Shown here: positions 44,348 through 54,129 of the stretch, in pieces | Layout: each line of letters starts with the position of its first letter | How positions within the stretch are numbered: position 1 is the stretch's first letter | DNA from: Cyclobacteriaceae bacterium | GTDB lineage: Bacteria > Bacteroidota > Bacteroidia > Cytophagales > Cyclobacteriaceae | Direction: 5' to 3' | Assembly (NCBI GenBank): GCA_016786585.1 | Contig: JAEUUI010000003.1 | Coordinates: forward strand, 122,771-186,770 | DNA length: 64,000 nucleotides | Program-made: the position numbers and the translations under genes | The notes under the pieces: generated by a model | What the model was told of the DNA's origin: nothing | The model's input: the letters and a program-made list of their open reading frames with translations, nothing else | Database searches by the model: none

Positions 44348-47041
44348 GTGCGGCCTCTATTATTCATTTCATTACTGGTTGTTTTCACCCTTCAGGCGTT
44401 TGTTATGCAGGCTCAAAATCGCCCGGAAAGGCCGATCAGGACGCCCGAAATCCGGCAGCCCAAGCCCGACACCGTAAAAATTCCCTCCGATACGCTTAAA
44501 AATGCTTCTGACAGTGTCAAAAAGGTAGCCAAGGGCGACATCGAGACAACTATCAATTATAAAGCCAAGGATTCAATTATCGTGTTAACCGGAGCCGCCG
44601 GACAAATCGTAAAACTTTACGGAGCTGCTAAGATTGTGTATGGTAACATTGAACTGGAGGCCGATGAGATTACCATCGACTACGCGAATCACACGATGGC
44701 CGCAACCGGCACACGCGACTCGCTCGGCAGGCGCGTTGGTTTTCCGGTATTTAAAGACGGACCTCAGCTTTACGAGATGAAAGACATCCTGTACAACTTT
44801 AAAACGGGCCGCGCACGCATTACGGAAGTTGTTACCGAACAAAGTGAGGGCTACCTGCATGGCGAAACGGTCTTCAAAAATGAAAAGGGTGAATTGTTAA
44901 GCTTGCGAAACAGCTACACAACCTGTAACCTCGAACATCCGCACTTTCGCATTCGCGCGACAAAAACAAAAGCTATCCCTAATGATAAAATAGTCTCCGG
45001 ACCATTTTACATGGAGTTCAATGACATTCCATTGCCCATTGGATTTTTATTCGGAATGTTTCCCGCACAGCGGGAAAGCAAATCAGGAATTATTGTTCCC
45101 TCGTATGGAGAAGAACGCCTGCGCGGATTTAACCTGAGACGAGGCGGCTATTACTTTGATATCAACGACTATTTTAAACTTGCCCTTACGGGTGACATCT
45201 ATTCGAAAGGCGGCCATGCATTGTATGTTCAGGCTCCGTACATCAAACGCTATCAGTATACCGGTAACTTCAACTTCAGTTACTCAAAAAACAACGTCAA
45301 CCAGAATATTGAAGACGAAAGTGAGCGCAAGGATTACAGTCTTGCCTGGACACATACACCACAGTCGAAAGGTCCAGCTCGTTTCTCCGCTTCGGTGAAC
45401 ATGGCAACTTCCACCTTCAACCAGAACAACAACCTTAACTACGGGTACAATAACACCATGAACTCGAACGGGATCAACAACATTTCCCGCAAACTGAGTT
45501 CAAACATTTCATACAGCCAGCGCTTTCCGAACACACCATTTACGATGGGTATGAACATCAGTCATAATCAGGATTTGATAACCAAGCAGGTCGACATGCA
45601 GTTACCGAGCCTTACGGTGAACATGCAAAACCAATATCCCTTTCAGCGAAAAGACGGAGTTGCCACCAAGCTTGACAACTTTTCGATCGGTTACAGCATG
45701 GCTGCCAGCAACCGGCTTACGAATTACAAAGGAACCAAAATCGTAAATGGAAAATCAGAGAGTGACGTTGTTCCGTTCAACGCAAACAACTTCCGGTCGC
45801 TTTTTGAAAATGGTAAAAAAGGAATCCGGCACACGGTGCCGCTGAGTTACTCGTTCAAGGCACTGAGATTCTTTACCGTTTCCCCCTCGATCAGCTACGA
45901 GGAAAAGTGGTACTTCGAAAAACTCGACTGGAAATATGACATCAAAAATGGTGCACAAACCCTGGTTCCGGCTGATACCATTCGTGAGTTCAACCGGATT
46001 GCCAACTATTCGTTCAGTACAGGTATCAATACCCGCATTTATGGTATGTACACGTTTAAAAAAGGGAATGTTAAGGCAATCAGGCATACGATCAACCCGT
46101 CAATTTCTTTTGGCTACACACCTGACTTTACGAAAAACGACAACTACTTCCAGAAAATCAATCAAAACGGTAAGATCATTTACAAGGCCCGGCATGAAGG
46201 CTTCGTGTATGGGGCATCTAACACTGGCAAATCTGGCTCAATTGGTTTTGGTGTAGGTAACACGGTGGAAATGAAAGTGATGAACGAAAAAGATACCGTT
46301 GCAAGAAAAGTAAGCCTACTTAACAACCTGTCGATTAGTTCATCTTACAATCTTGTAGCCGATTCATTTAAGCTTGCAAACTTCGGCTTATCTGCCAACA
46401 CAAATATTCTTAACGGATTGTTTTCCATTAACCTGAGCGCCAACATTGATCCATACTACTATCGGAAGTTAAAAACCGAAAACAACCTCACCTACGAACG
46501 CAGGATTGATGACTACGCCTGGAAGCATGGAAGTCTGGGACGCATTACAAACGCCACACTTGCGATTAACACAAACCTGAATCCCAAAGCGCGTGAAAAC
46601 GAACAGGCCAGTCAGAAAAAAATTGCAAACTCCGACCTGCCGGAGCAGGAAAAGCAATTCCTCCTCAACGACCCGAATGCTTACATCGATTTCGAAATCC
46701 CGTGGAGTTTGCGGGTAAATTATAGTTTGAACTACAGCCGGAGTATTCTTACAACCACAACCATCAAACGGTTTAATGTAAACCAGACACTTCAATTCTC
46801 GGGTGATGTATCGCTTTCACAGGCATGGAAGATCAATTTCAGTTCCGGTTACGACATTCAAAACAAAGCGTTTACCCAAACCAGTATAAGCCTTACGCGC
46901 GACCTGCACTGCTGGACGGCCTCGCTTAACTGGATTCCGTTCGGATACTTTACTTCTTACAATTTTACCATCCGGGTAAAAGCTTCGGTGCTTCAAGACC
47001 TGAAACTCGAACGAAGAAAACCGTTCTTCGATAATTTATAA
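44348..47041 (+). CDS. lptD: LPS-assembly outer membrane protein LptD (Bacteroidota type)
   Basis: 897 residues from a GTG at 44348 which opens directly into a signal peptide (MRPLLFISLLVVFTLQAFVMQAQ). In-frame ATG starts at 44207 and 44264 would add a 28-47 residue basic segment without purpose. A Pro/Lys/Asp-rich stretch is followed by the N-terminal OstA/LptA-like beta-jellyroll (about 100-230, KLYGAAKIVYGNIELEADEI) and the LptD barrel (about 260-897; GFNLRRGGYYFDINDYF). It inserts LPS from the Lpt bridge into the outer leaflet. The essential Cys pairs of proteobacterial LptD are not evident. The stop meets that of the next gene in TTATAA. Confidence 0.88.
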   Translation: MRPLLFISLLVVFTLQAFVMQAQNRPERPIRTPEIRQPKPDTVKIPSDTLKNASDSVKKVAKGDIETTINYKAKDSIIVLTGAAGQIVKLYGAAKIVYGNIELEADEITIDYANHTMAATGTRDSLGRRVGFPVFKDGPQLYEMKDILYNFKTGRARITEVVTEQSEGYLHGETVFKNEKGELLSLRNSYTTCNLEHPHFRIRATKTKAIPNDKIVSGPFYMEFNDIPLPIGFLFGMFPAQRESKSGIIVPSYGEERLRGFNLRRGGYYFDINDYFKLALTGDIYSKGGHALYVQAPYIKRYQYTGNFNFSYSKNNVNQNIEDESERKDYSLAWTHTPQSKGPARFSASVNMATSTFNQNNNLNYGYNNTMNSNGINNISRKLSSNISYSQRFPNTPFTMGMNISHNQDLITKQVDMQLPSLTVNMQNQYPFQRKDGVATKLDNFSIGYSMAASNRLTNYKGTKIVNGKSESDVVPFNANNFRSLFENGKKGIRHTVPLSYSFKALRFFTVSPSISYEEKWYFEKLDWKYDIKNGAQTLVPADTIREFNRIANYSFSTGINTRIYGMYTFKKGNVKAIRHTINPSISFGYTPDFTKNDNYFQKINQNGKIIYKARHEGFVYGASNTGKSGSIGFGVGNTVEMKVMNEKDTVARKVSLLNNLSISSSYNLVADSFKLANFGLSANTNILNGLFSINLSANIDPYYYRKLKTENNLTYERRIDDYAWKHGSLGRITNATLAINTNLNPKARENEQASQKKIANSDLPEQEKQFLLNDPNAYIDFEIPWSLRVNYSLNYSRSILTTTTIKRFNVNQTLQFSGDVSLSQAWKINFSSGYDIQNKAFTQTSISLTRDLHCWTASLNWIPFGYFTSYNFTIRVKASVLQDLKLERRKPFFDNL

Positions 47042-47662
47042 TTCTGCTTTTCGTTTCACATTCGTGTGAAACTCGGTGATGGCCCGTGCGTGGAAAACGG
47101 GATAGAGAAGCTTGTCGCGAACCCATGAGCCGCTGGTGTACCACGTTTCGTGAATAACTTCTGTCTCGGTTTCTGAAACTTTTTTCAACTGGATCAACTG
47201 CGTTCCCACCGATGCCCCGTTTTGTACATAGCAAATCTTGATGTGTTTCAGATCGTCATACACCGCAACTACTTCATGGCCCACTGCTAGATGTGCTTTA
47301 TTGGCAAAGAGATTGAGGTTTAAAAAAATAAGCTGCCCCGCTTCAAGGCCTTTGTAGTGATCATCGTGATAGGAAAGCTGATTTTGATTCCGCGAATACA
47401 TCACGCCGAAGGAAACCATCTTCCCGTTCCAGGTATCCTGAGGGCTGATAGTTTTGTATGTGTCCCAGAGTTTCTCCAGGGGTGCGTTGATCCGGAAACG
47501 TTTGACGTGCTTGTGATATTTTTTCGAATGATCCGGATCGTAACAGAATGACTGCAAACCGGAAAGATGCGGCAACGCATGGAGCTTGTTCTTTTTAAAA
47601 AGCCTGTGAACGCTTTTCTGCCTGATCCGCAACCAATCAACAAGCGAATCTATTTCAGCCAT
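47036..47662 (-). CDS. Conserved protein, SRPBCC/DUF1990-like (tentative)
   Basis: 208 residues, no signal peptide. The N-terminus is basic and helical; from about residue 50 on ([66 protein letters not shown]) it has the rhythm of a helix-grip START/SRPBCC lipid-binding domain, with a His-rich C-terminal helix. The function is unknown and the fold call is weak. Its start overlaps the 3' end of lysS by 13 bases, so it depends on lysS transcription. Confidence 0.6.
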   Translation of the reverse strand: MAEIDSLVDWLRIRQKSVHRLFKKNKLHALPHLSGLQSFCYDPDHSKKYHKHVKRFRINAPLEKLWDTYKTISPQDTWNGKMVSFGVMYSRNQNQLSYHDDHYKGLEAGQLIFLNLNLFANKAHLAVGHEVVAVYDDLKHIKICYVQNGASVGTQLIQLKKVSETETEVIHETWYTSGSWVRDKLLYPVFHARAITEFHTNVKRKAEL

Positions 47663-49380
47663 TCTTCAACTTCTTGCATCGTAGGATTTGGCACGTTCTC
47701 AAGCTTCAGCTTTTTACGCATACCGCACACATCGTTGAAAAGCTTAGAAGCCTTCATCGACTTCAGTTGTTCAACAGACTGAACACCCATCTTTTGAAGA
47801 ATCGGATACAAATCAGCACGGATGCCGAGTGCTTGCGCGTCCTCAATGGTAAAGCCACCGCCTTGCTTCTCGGGTTTCATTTGCGGGAAGAACAACACAT
47901 CCTGAATGGACGGCTGATTGGTCATGATCATTGACAAACGATCAATCCCAACTCCCAATCCTGCTGTTGGCGGCATGCCGAACTCAAGCGCCCGCAGGAA
48001 ATCTTCGTCCAGCGTCATCGCTTCTTCGTCTCCGCGTTTGCCGAGCTCAAGCTGTTCTTCAAAACGTCTGCGCTGATCGATTGGATCATTCAATTCCGAA
48101 AACGCATTACAAATTTCCTTTCCGTTACAGATCGCTTCAAAACGCTCAACCAAACCAGGGATTGATCTGTGTTTTTTCGCCAGCGGTGACATTTCAAGCG
48201 GATAGTCCATGATAAACGTTGGCTGGATCAGCAATGGCTCACACTTCTCACCAAAGATTGCATCGATCAGCTTGCCTTTACCCATCGTTTCATCCACCGG
48301 TACCTGTAATTTCTTACACGTCTCACGTAACGCAGCTTCATCCATGGCAGAAATATCTACTCCGGTAAAATGCTGGATAGCACCGAACATAGTAAACCGC
48401 TTCCAAGGACGTTTAAAGTCGATTGAATTTGTTCCCACCTGCACAACTGTCGTTCCGTGAAGGTCAAGCGCAACTTTCTCGATCATCTCCTCCACCAGAT
48501 CCATCATCCAGTAGTAGTCTTTGTACGCAACGTACAATTCAACCTGCGTGAATTCAGGATTGTGAAAGCGCGACATACCCTCATTTCTGAAATCCTTCGA
48601 GAATTCATACACGCCATTGTATCCGCCCACAATTAAACGCTTCAGATACAACTCGTTCGCAATTCGCAAATAGAGCGTCATGTCGAGTGAGTTGTGATGC
48701 GTTTTAAAAGGCTTGGCAGCTGCGCCCCCATACAGAGGTTGCAGAATCGGAGTTTCTACTTCGAGGTATGCTTTATCATTCAGATAATTGCGCATGGAGT
48801 TCACCAGCTTCGTACGCTTGATGAATGTGTCACGAACTTCTGCATTCACAATCATATCAACATACCGCATGCGGTAGCGTTGCTCAGGATCGCTGAACGC
48901 ATCGTGTTTATGAACTACACCTTGCTCATCGGTTGTCTCTTTCACGATTGGCAACGGACGCAGCGACTTTGAGAGAATCTTAAACTCGGTAACGTGAATT
49001 GAAATCTCACCGGTTTGTGTGGTGAAGCCATAGCCCTTCACGCCTACGATATCACCGATATCAAGAAGCTTTTTGAACACGACATTGTACAACGTTTTAT
49101 CGTCAGTCGGGCAAAGGTCGTCTCTTCTGAAATATGCCTGGATACGGCCGGTTTCATCCTGCAGCTTCACAAACGAGGCGGATCCCATGATATTACGCGA
49201 CATGATTCGACCAGCAATTGAAATCTGCCGGTAGTCACTTTTGTGGCGTTCGTAGTTTTCGAGGATTTCCGCAGCCGATGCGTTTACTTCAAAAAGCTCA
49301 GCCGGGTAAGGGTTGATTCCGAGCTTTTCAAGCTCTTCTTTGGCCTGTCTGCGAACCAGTTCCTGTTCAGATAACTGCAT
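47650..49380 (-). CDS. lysS: Lysine--tRNA ligase (class II)
   Basis: 576 residues. OB-fold anticodon domain (about 55-150), class II core with motif 2 around [18 protein letters not shown] and motif 3 [15 protein letters not shown]. The core ends near residue 505; a further 65-residue helical tail ([20 protein letters not shown] to EEWLK) follows, as in many Bacteroidota LysRS. It charges tRNA-Lys. It has its own -7 box upstream in a 49-base gap after the proline dehydrogenase gene. Confidence 0.96.
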   Translation of the reverse strand: MQLSEQELVRRQAKEELEKLGINPYPAELFEVNASAAEILENYERHKSDYRQISIAGRIMSRNIMGSASFVKLQDETGRIQAYFRRDDLCPTDDKTLYNVVFKKLLDIGDIVGVKGYGFTTQTGEISIHVTEFKILSKSLRPLPIVKETTDEQGVVHKHDAFSDPEQRYRMRYVDMIVNAEVRDTFIKRTKLVNSMRNYLNDKAYLEVETPILQPLYGGAAAKPFKTHHNSLDMTLYLRIANELYLKRLIVGGYNGVYEFSKDFRNEGMSRFHNPEFTQVELYVAYKDYYWMMDLVEEMIEKVALDLHGTTVVQVGTNSIDFKRPWKRFTMFGAIQHFTGVDISAMDEAALRETCKKLQVPVDETMGKGKLIDAIFGEKCEPLLIQPTFIMDYPLEMSPLAKKHRSIPGLVERFEAICNGKEICNAFSELNDPIDQRRRFEEQLELGKRGDEEAMTLDEDFLRALEFGMPPTAGLGVGIDRLSMIMTNQPSIQDVLFFPQMKPEKQGGGFTIEDAQALGIRADLYPILQKMGVQSVEQLKSMKASKLFNDVCGMRKKLKLENVPNPTMQEVEEWLK

Positions 49381-49400
49381 TTTTTCAGTGAATTAATCCG

Positions 49401-49408
49401 CAAAAATA
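49401..49408 (-). promoter_or_regulatory. -7 promoter box of lysS
   Basis: TATTTTTG on the minus strand, exact TAnnTTTG. It predicts a leader of about 15 bases. A clear -33 TTG is not seen. Confidence 0.4.
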
Positions 49409-49429
49409 AGCGAAAAGGAAATTAATTCC

Positions 49430-50611
49430 CTATCCCTTTTTGCGCCTCTTCAGCTCTTTCCGGATCAGGATTAACTCGCGGCTGCTTTGGCCTGCCACCG
49501 ATGTGTTTTCGTCCGCTCTGCGAAGAAGGTATGGCATCACCGATTTTACAGGTCCGTACGGAACGTACTTGGCAACATTGTATCCGGCTTTAGCCAGGTT
49601 AAAGGAAATGTTATCGCTCATGCCATATAACTGCGCAAACCAAAAGCGCTTGTCGTTATGACTGATACCATGTTTGTCCATCAACTGTGCGAGCAACAGG
49701 TTACTGTATTCGTTATGCGAACCACACATCACTGAAATGCGCTCGCGATTGTCAACACAAAATTGCAATGCTTCGTTAAACGCTGCATCGGTAGCTTCTT
49801 TTGTCGGGTGAATCGGACTTTCATAACCCATCTTCTCGGCCCGTGCACGTTCTTTTTCCATATACGCACCCCGCACCAGTTTGGCGCCAACGTAATAATT
49901 ACCACGATCAGCAGCAGCGTGTGCGTCTTTCAGGTTTTGCAGCGATGCAGTACGATAAAGCTGATAGGTGTTAAACACGATTGCTTCCGTGCGATTGTAT
50001 TTCTCCATCATCGCATAAGCCAATGCATCAACAGGCTCCTGAATCCAGGTCTCCTCTGCATCAATTAACATGGGTACTTTGTATTCGGCAGCTTTACCAC
50101 AAATGCGGTTCACGCGTTCTTTTATCTTCTCGTAAGCAGCTTCTTCCGGAACAGTAAGTTTTTCATTGGCCTGAATTTTTTCAAGCAGCGCAAAGGAGGC
50201 CAGGCCGGTAACCTTGAACACACAGAACGGAATGTTCTTTGATGTATGCGCCTTCTCAATCGTCAGAATTGTTTCGCGGGTAGTTTGCTCGAAGCCTTCT
50301 TCCGTCTCTTCACCCTCAACGGAGTAGTCGAGAATCGTACCGACATGGTACTTTCCAAGTTTGTCGGTTGTTTCTGCAGCCTCATCGATTGTTTCGCCTC
50401 CGCAGAAGTGATCAAAGGCGGTAGTCCTGATCAATCCCTTCACAGGCAGGCCCACCGCAAACGCGAACTTAACCGCTCCGGTGGCCATCTTCGAAACCGA
50501 AGGATAGTTAACAAGTGAAAAAATAAAGTTGGCTTTTTTTAGCTCGGCATCCGACTTATACGAAAACGCTACGGATGTATCTTCAAAGGAAAGTTGCGGT
50601 CGTGACTCCAT
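49430..50611 (-). CDS. Proline dehydrogenase
   Basis: 393 residues from the ATG at 50611. FAD-dependent oxidation of proline to pyrroline-5-carboxylate. A TIM-barrel with AKLVRGAYMEKERARA (the Arg-Gly-Ala-Tyr signature), FWFAQLYGMSDNISFNLA, and the tail YVPYGPVKSVMPYLLRRADENT, which is the substrate-binding RRxxEN end. This is the stand-alone PRODH type; a P5C dehydrogenase is not in the window. A start five codons earlier is at or before the predicted transcript start. Confidence 0.95.
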   Translation of the reverse strand: MESRPQLSFEDTSVAFSYKSDAELKKANFIFSLVNYPSVSKMATGAVKFAFAVGLPVKGLIRTTAFDHFCGGETIDEAAETTDKLGKYHVGTILDYSVEGEETEEGFEQTTRETILTIEKAHTSKNIPFCVFKVTGLASFALLEKIQANEKLTVPEEAAYEKIKERVNRICGKAAEYKVPMLIDAEETWIQEPVDALAYAMMEKYNRTEAIVFNTYQLYRTASLQNLKDAHAAADRGNYYVGAKLVRGAYMEKERARAEKMGYESPIHPTKEATDAAFNEALQFCVDNRERISVMCGSHNEYSNLLLAQLMDKHGISHNDKRFWFAQLYGMSDNISFNLAKAGYNVAKYVPYGPVKSVMPYLLRRADENTSVAGQSSRELILIRKELKRRKKG

Positions 50612-50623
50612 AATAAAATCGGG

Positions 50624-50631
50624 CAAATATA
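50624..50631 (-). promoter_or_regulatory. -7 promoter box of the proline dehydrogenase gene
   Basis: TATATTTG on the minus strand, exact TAnnTTTG. The message would have a very short leader (about 7 bases) to the ATG at 50611. Confidence 0.4.
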
Positions 50632-50752
50632 ACCATCAGGATGGAAGGTTAGCATGATTTTTACAGGATTGCAGCGCGTAGTTATGCAACGCAGCGTTGC
50701 GGTAAAACACATGCCTTTTCATGCGTATTTCCTATCTTTCAGCTTCGCAACT

Positions 50753-51796
50753 ATGCTGCCCGAAAACATCATCCTTTCGCAAAATCCCGGCCCGGACCTT
50801 GAAAAATTTCTTGGACAAAAGAAGTATTCTAAAATTATGGTTCTGGCGGATGAGCACACGGAAGCCGACTGCTATCCGGTTATCGGTAAAGCGTTGCCTG
50901 CTCACCGGTTGGTAACGGTTCGTAGCGGTGAGGAAGCAAAGACCCTTTCAACCTGCGAAATTATCTGGCAGGCCATGACGGATGAGAAACTTGACCGCCA
51001 CTCGGTGCTGATTGTTTTGGGAGGCGGAGTGCTGGGCGACATGGGCGGCTTTTGCGCATCTACCTACAAGCGGGGCATCGATTTCATCTTACTCCCTACT
51101 ACACTCCTGGCTCAGGCCGATGCCAGCATTGGCGGCAAGCTGGGGATTGATTTTAATAATTTAAAGAACCATATCGGTGTTTTTAAACTTCCAGCGTTAA
51201 CGATGTTATATGCCGGGTTTCTTAAAACCCTTCCGGTAAATGAGCTGCGTTCGGGCTTTGCCGAAGTAATCAAACACGCGCTTATTTCAGATAAAAAGCT
51301 TTGGGATGACATCCGCGCAAAAGGGTTGCAGGAACAATCCTGGGATATGCTCATTAAAGAATCTGCGCAGTTCAAGAGTTCAGTGATCGAAAAGGATCCG
51401 CTCGAAAAAGGTCTTCGTAAAATTTTAAATGTCGGGCACACCGTTGGCCATGCGCTGGAAAGTTTCTTCCTGAGTTCAGGCAACAAAATTATGCATGGCG
51501 AAGCTGTTGCAGCCGGCTTGATTACGGAAGGCTGGATTGCCCGTAAGAAAAACTTGCTGGATCAGCAGTCGCTGGAAGAAATCGAACAATACATTCTTAA
51601 AATTTACGGTAAACTGAATATCCCTGAAAACGCCTTGAGTGAAATTGCGTTGTTATCGCTTCAGGATAAAAAGAATAAAGGAAATGTTGTGTTGGGTGCC
51701 CTTCAGCAAGGAATTGGAAAGGCGGTGTGGGATATTGAAATGAGCCCAGAGGAAATTACGGAGTCGCTGCGATACTATCGCTCGCGTCAGATGTAA
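50753..51796 (+). CDS. aroB: 3-dehydroquinate synthase
   Basis: 347 residues from the ATG at 50753; upstream in-frame starts (to 50654) read into sequence with no similarity to the family and overlap the divergent promoter region. NAD- and metal-dependent cyclisation of DAHP in the shikimate route. Seen: VLGGGVLGDMGGFCASTYKRG, LLAQADASIGGKLGID (Lys), FAEVIKHALI and NVGHTVGHALE (His metal ligand), HGEAVAAG. Its end overlaps the small convergent membrane gene by 10 bases. aroA lies 284 bases on, in the same direction. Confidence 0.95.
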   Translation: MLPENIILSQNPGPDLEKFLGQKKYSKIMVLADEHTEADCYPVIGKALPAHRLVTVRSGEEAKTLSTCEIIWQAMTDEKLDRHSVLIVLGGGVLGDMGGFCASTYKRGIDFILLPTTLLAQADASIGGKLGIDFNNLKNHIGVFKLPALTMLYAGFLKTLPVNELRSGFAEVIKHALISDKKLWDDIRAKGLQEQSWDMLIKESAQFKSSVIEKDPLEKGLRKILNVGHTVGHALESFFLSSGNKIMHGEAVAAGLITEGWIARKKNLLDQQSLEEIEQYILKIYGKLNIPENALSEIALLSLQDKKNKGNVVLGALQQGIGKAVWDIEMSPEEITESLRYYRSRQM

Positions 51797-51984
51797 TGGA
51801 CCTCCGAATCTTCATAAACACCAACCTTATTTTCAGTCGTGGTCAGGCGCTTTCTTAATTTACGTGCCTCATTAGCGACAAAGGTTTTAGTCTTTTGCTT
51901 GCGGCTGCCGGTAAGAAGCCACGCGGCAAGTAATGCTCCCGAAGTAAGCCCCACCCCGATCATGATTTTTCTTGTTGTACTCAT
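51787..51984 (-). CDS. Small membrane protein, YtxH-like (tentative)
   Basis: 65 residues. One transmembrane helix (about 7-25) with a basic, helical tail (KQKTKTFVANEARKLRKRL). Such short proteins with TM plus basic coiled tail are common in Bacteroidota and some belong to YtxH; this assignment is uncertain. It lies between and against the direction of aroB and aroA, overlapping the aroB stop. Confidence 0.6.
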   Translation of the reverse strand: MSTTRKIMIGVGLTSGALLAAWLLTGSRKQKTKTFVANEARKLRKRLTTTENKVGVYEDSEVHYI

Positions 51985-52079
51985 AGTGTCAATAACTCTA
52001 ATTTACTTATAATTGTTTCATGCCTCCGTAAAATTGAAGGCATTAATTTTCTGTTACATCATTCCTAACATACGATAGT

Positions 52080-53306
52080 TTGAGTTCGAATATCACTTTA
52101 TATAAAACAGACCGGATCAGTGGCGTAGTTACCAATTTGCCATCATCAAAAAGCATCAGCAACCGTGCGATCATTATTAACGCGCTGGCCGGCAGCAAAG
52201 GAAAATTGCTTAACCTGTCGGACGCCAATGATACACAGCTAATGCTCAGGCTGATTGCTTCGACTGACGCGGTACTGGATGTAGAGGATGCCGGTACAAC
52301 CATGCGATTCTTAACCGCTTTCAAATCGATAAGCGGAGCATCGTGTATGATCACCGGCACGGACCGGATGAAGCAACGGCCCATTAAAATATTAGCGGAC
52401 GCACTTCGGACTCTTGGGGCAAACATTGAATATGCCGGGCAGGACGGATATCCACCGGTTAAAATTTCAGGATTCTCAGGGCAAAAAGCCCGCGAAGTGA
52501 CCATCCGCGGTGATGTCAGCAGTCAATACATCTCAGCCCTGATGATGATCGCTCCTACACTTCCACAAGGCCTTTCGATACGATTTGAGGGCAAGGTTAC
52601 AAGTCGGCCATACCTTGAAATGACTGCCTCGCTGATGCGCCAGTTCGGAGCCTTTGTTGATTTCACCGATGCCGGGATAAACATCCCGCACCAGAATTAT
52701 CGCGCGACAACCATCACCGTAGAATCGGACTGGTCGGCTGCGAGCTATTGGTTTGCGTTCACTGCGCTGGCCAATGCCGCTGAAGTCACGTTGCCCAACA
52801 TTACGCTTGAATCGCTTCAGGGCGATCGGGTGATCACGGACATCATGAATAAGCTTGGCGTTAACGCAGAATTGAAAGGCAGCGATTTGCTATTGACGAA
52901 GAAAGGTCACGAAAGAGAAATTACCTGGAACTTCACCGACTGCCCCGACCTGGCGCAAACAGTTGCCGTGGTATGTGCGGCAAAAGGCATCGTTGGAAAA
53001 TTTACCGGCCTTGAAAGTTTACGGATCAAAGAAACTGACCGGATTAAAGCACTTCAAAACGAGCTTAGAAAAATCGGAGCATCCTTCGAAGAAAAAGACG
53101 GTAAATGGGTAGTGGCTTCGGGAACAACCGGCATCAAAAACGGAATCGAGTTCAACACGTACCTTGATCACCGCATGGCGATGGCGTTCGCTCCATTAGC
53201 CACGCAGGCCGATATCGTTATTGAAGATCCGGCCGTAACACGCAAATCGTATCCGAAATTCTGGGACGATGTTGCATTGACGGGTGTTACGACAACGTAT
53301 TCCTGA
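52080..53306 (+). CDS. aroA: 3-phosphoshikimate 1-carboxyvinyltransferase (EPSP synthase)
   Basis: 408 residues, starting with TTG at 52080; the nearest upstream stop is at 52044 and no ATG or GTG lies between, and the next ATG would remove the catalytic lysine. Two inside-out alpha/beta domains. LPSSKSISNRAI (Lys and Ser of the S3P site), DAGTTMRFL, RETDR-type RIKETDRI, the YLDHRMAMAF signature. It joins PEP to shikimate-3-phosphate. The 3' end overlaps the convergent gene by 20 bases. Confidence 0.94.
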   Translation: MSSNITLYKTDRISGVVTNLPSSKSISNRAIIINALAGSKGKLLNLSDANDTQLMLRLIASTDAVLDVEDAGTTMRFLTAFKSISGASCMITGTDRMKQRPIKILADALRTLGANIEYAGQDGYPPVKISGFSGQKAREVTIRGDVSSQYISALMMIAPTLPQGLSIRFEGKVTSRPYLEMTASLMRQFGAFVDFTDAGINIPHQNYRATTITVESDWSAASYWFAFTALANAAEVTLPNITLESLQGDRVITDIMNKLGVNAELKGSDLLLTKKGHEREITWNFTDCPDLAQTVAVVCAAKGIVGKFTGLESLRIKETDRIKALQNELRKIGASFEEKDGKWVVASGTTGIKNGIEFNTYLDHRMAMAFAPLATQADIVIEDPAVTRKSYPKFWDDVALTGVTTTYS

Positions 53307-54075
53307 GCGTTTGCAAATAGGCTGGAAACTTCAGCAGCCGGCTTCCGTACCACGAGAACATCTCACCATCAACGAGGAGAATTCGGGCCGCAGGGCATAG
53401 TTTCTGAAGTTCAGCAATGTGGTTTTCCTTAAAAGGGTACGGTTCTGACGAAAGTAGAATCAGTTCAGGATTCAATTGCCGGATTTCATCTGACGTCAGT
53501 TCGGGGTATCGCGAACGATCCGCTATAGAATTCTTCAGGCCGGTAAGGCCAATCATTTCGTGGATGAATGTTCCGGACGCAGCAGCCATCCATGGGTTTC
53601 GCCAAATCAGATACAACGTTTTTAGCCCTTGTAGTCTTGGGAGATTTTGAAAAGACTGGCGAATACTTCCGACAAGTTCTTGGGCTTTACTTTCAGTTTG
53701 AGTCATGCTGCCGACTCGCGTAATCATATCGAGTGCATCATCCAACGCAACAATGTCGCTGATCCAAACCGGGTAATGTTTCGATAATTCAGCTATTCCT
53801 GCCTCGTAGTTTTCTTCCTTATTCGCAATAATCAAATCCGGGTTCAGCGCATGTATCGCAGTAAAATCAAATTGCTTGGTGCCGCCAATAATCGCTTTTG
53901 TCTTTCTCCAGCTTTCCGGATGAACACAAAATTTGGTAATGCCCACCACACGATCGTTCAGTCCCAGATCAGACAGCAACTCCGTTTGTGAAGGCACGAG
54001 GGAAACTATCCGCATTGGCGGAACGTGAAGCTCGATCTGCCTTCCTAACTGATCTTTAAACATTGCTTTCTCCAT
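53287..54075 (-). CDS. Helical-backbone metal receptor / BtuF-like protein without signal peptide
   Basis: 262 residues from the ATG at 54075 (ATG at 54063 also possible). A periplasmic-binding-protein type III fold: RIVSLVPSQTELLSDLGL, VGITKFCVHP, NPDLIIANKEEN, then a long helix and the second lobe (PELILLSSEPYPF). This is the BtuF/FhuD-like family that binds vitamin B12 or metal chelates, but there is no signal peptide or lipobox, so it is predicted cytosolic or uses an unseen route. No ABC transporter genes adjoin it. A strong terminator of the upstream M42 gene lies directly before its start. Confidence 0.82.
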   Translation of the reverse strand: MEKAMFKDQLGRQIELHVPPMRIVSLVPSQTELLSDLGLNDRVVGITKFCVHPESWRKTKAIIGGTKQFDFTAIHALNPDLIIANKEENYEAGIAELSKHYPVWISDIVALDDALDMITRVGSMTQTESKAQELVGSIRQSFQNLPRLQGLKTLYLIWRNPWMAAASGTFIHEMIGLTGLKNSIADRSRYPELTSDEIRQLNPELILLSSEPYPFKENHIAELQKLCPAARILLVDGEMFSWYGSRLLKFPAYLQTLRNTLS

Positions 54076-54082
54076 GGTAAAC

Positions 54083-54112
54083 AAAAAAGTCCTGCGGGTT
54101 AGCAGGACTTTT
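54083..54112 (-). terminator. Terminator after the M42 peptidase gene
   Basis: AAAAGTCCTGC (54085-54095) and GCAGGACTTTT (54102-54112), an 11-bp stem with T runs in both directions. It lies 17 bases after the M42 stop and 8 bases before the metal-receptor start. Confidence 0.85.
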
Positions 54113-54129
54113 CACAAAAGCTTGAACGA

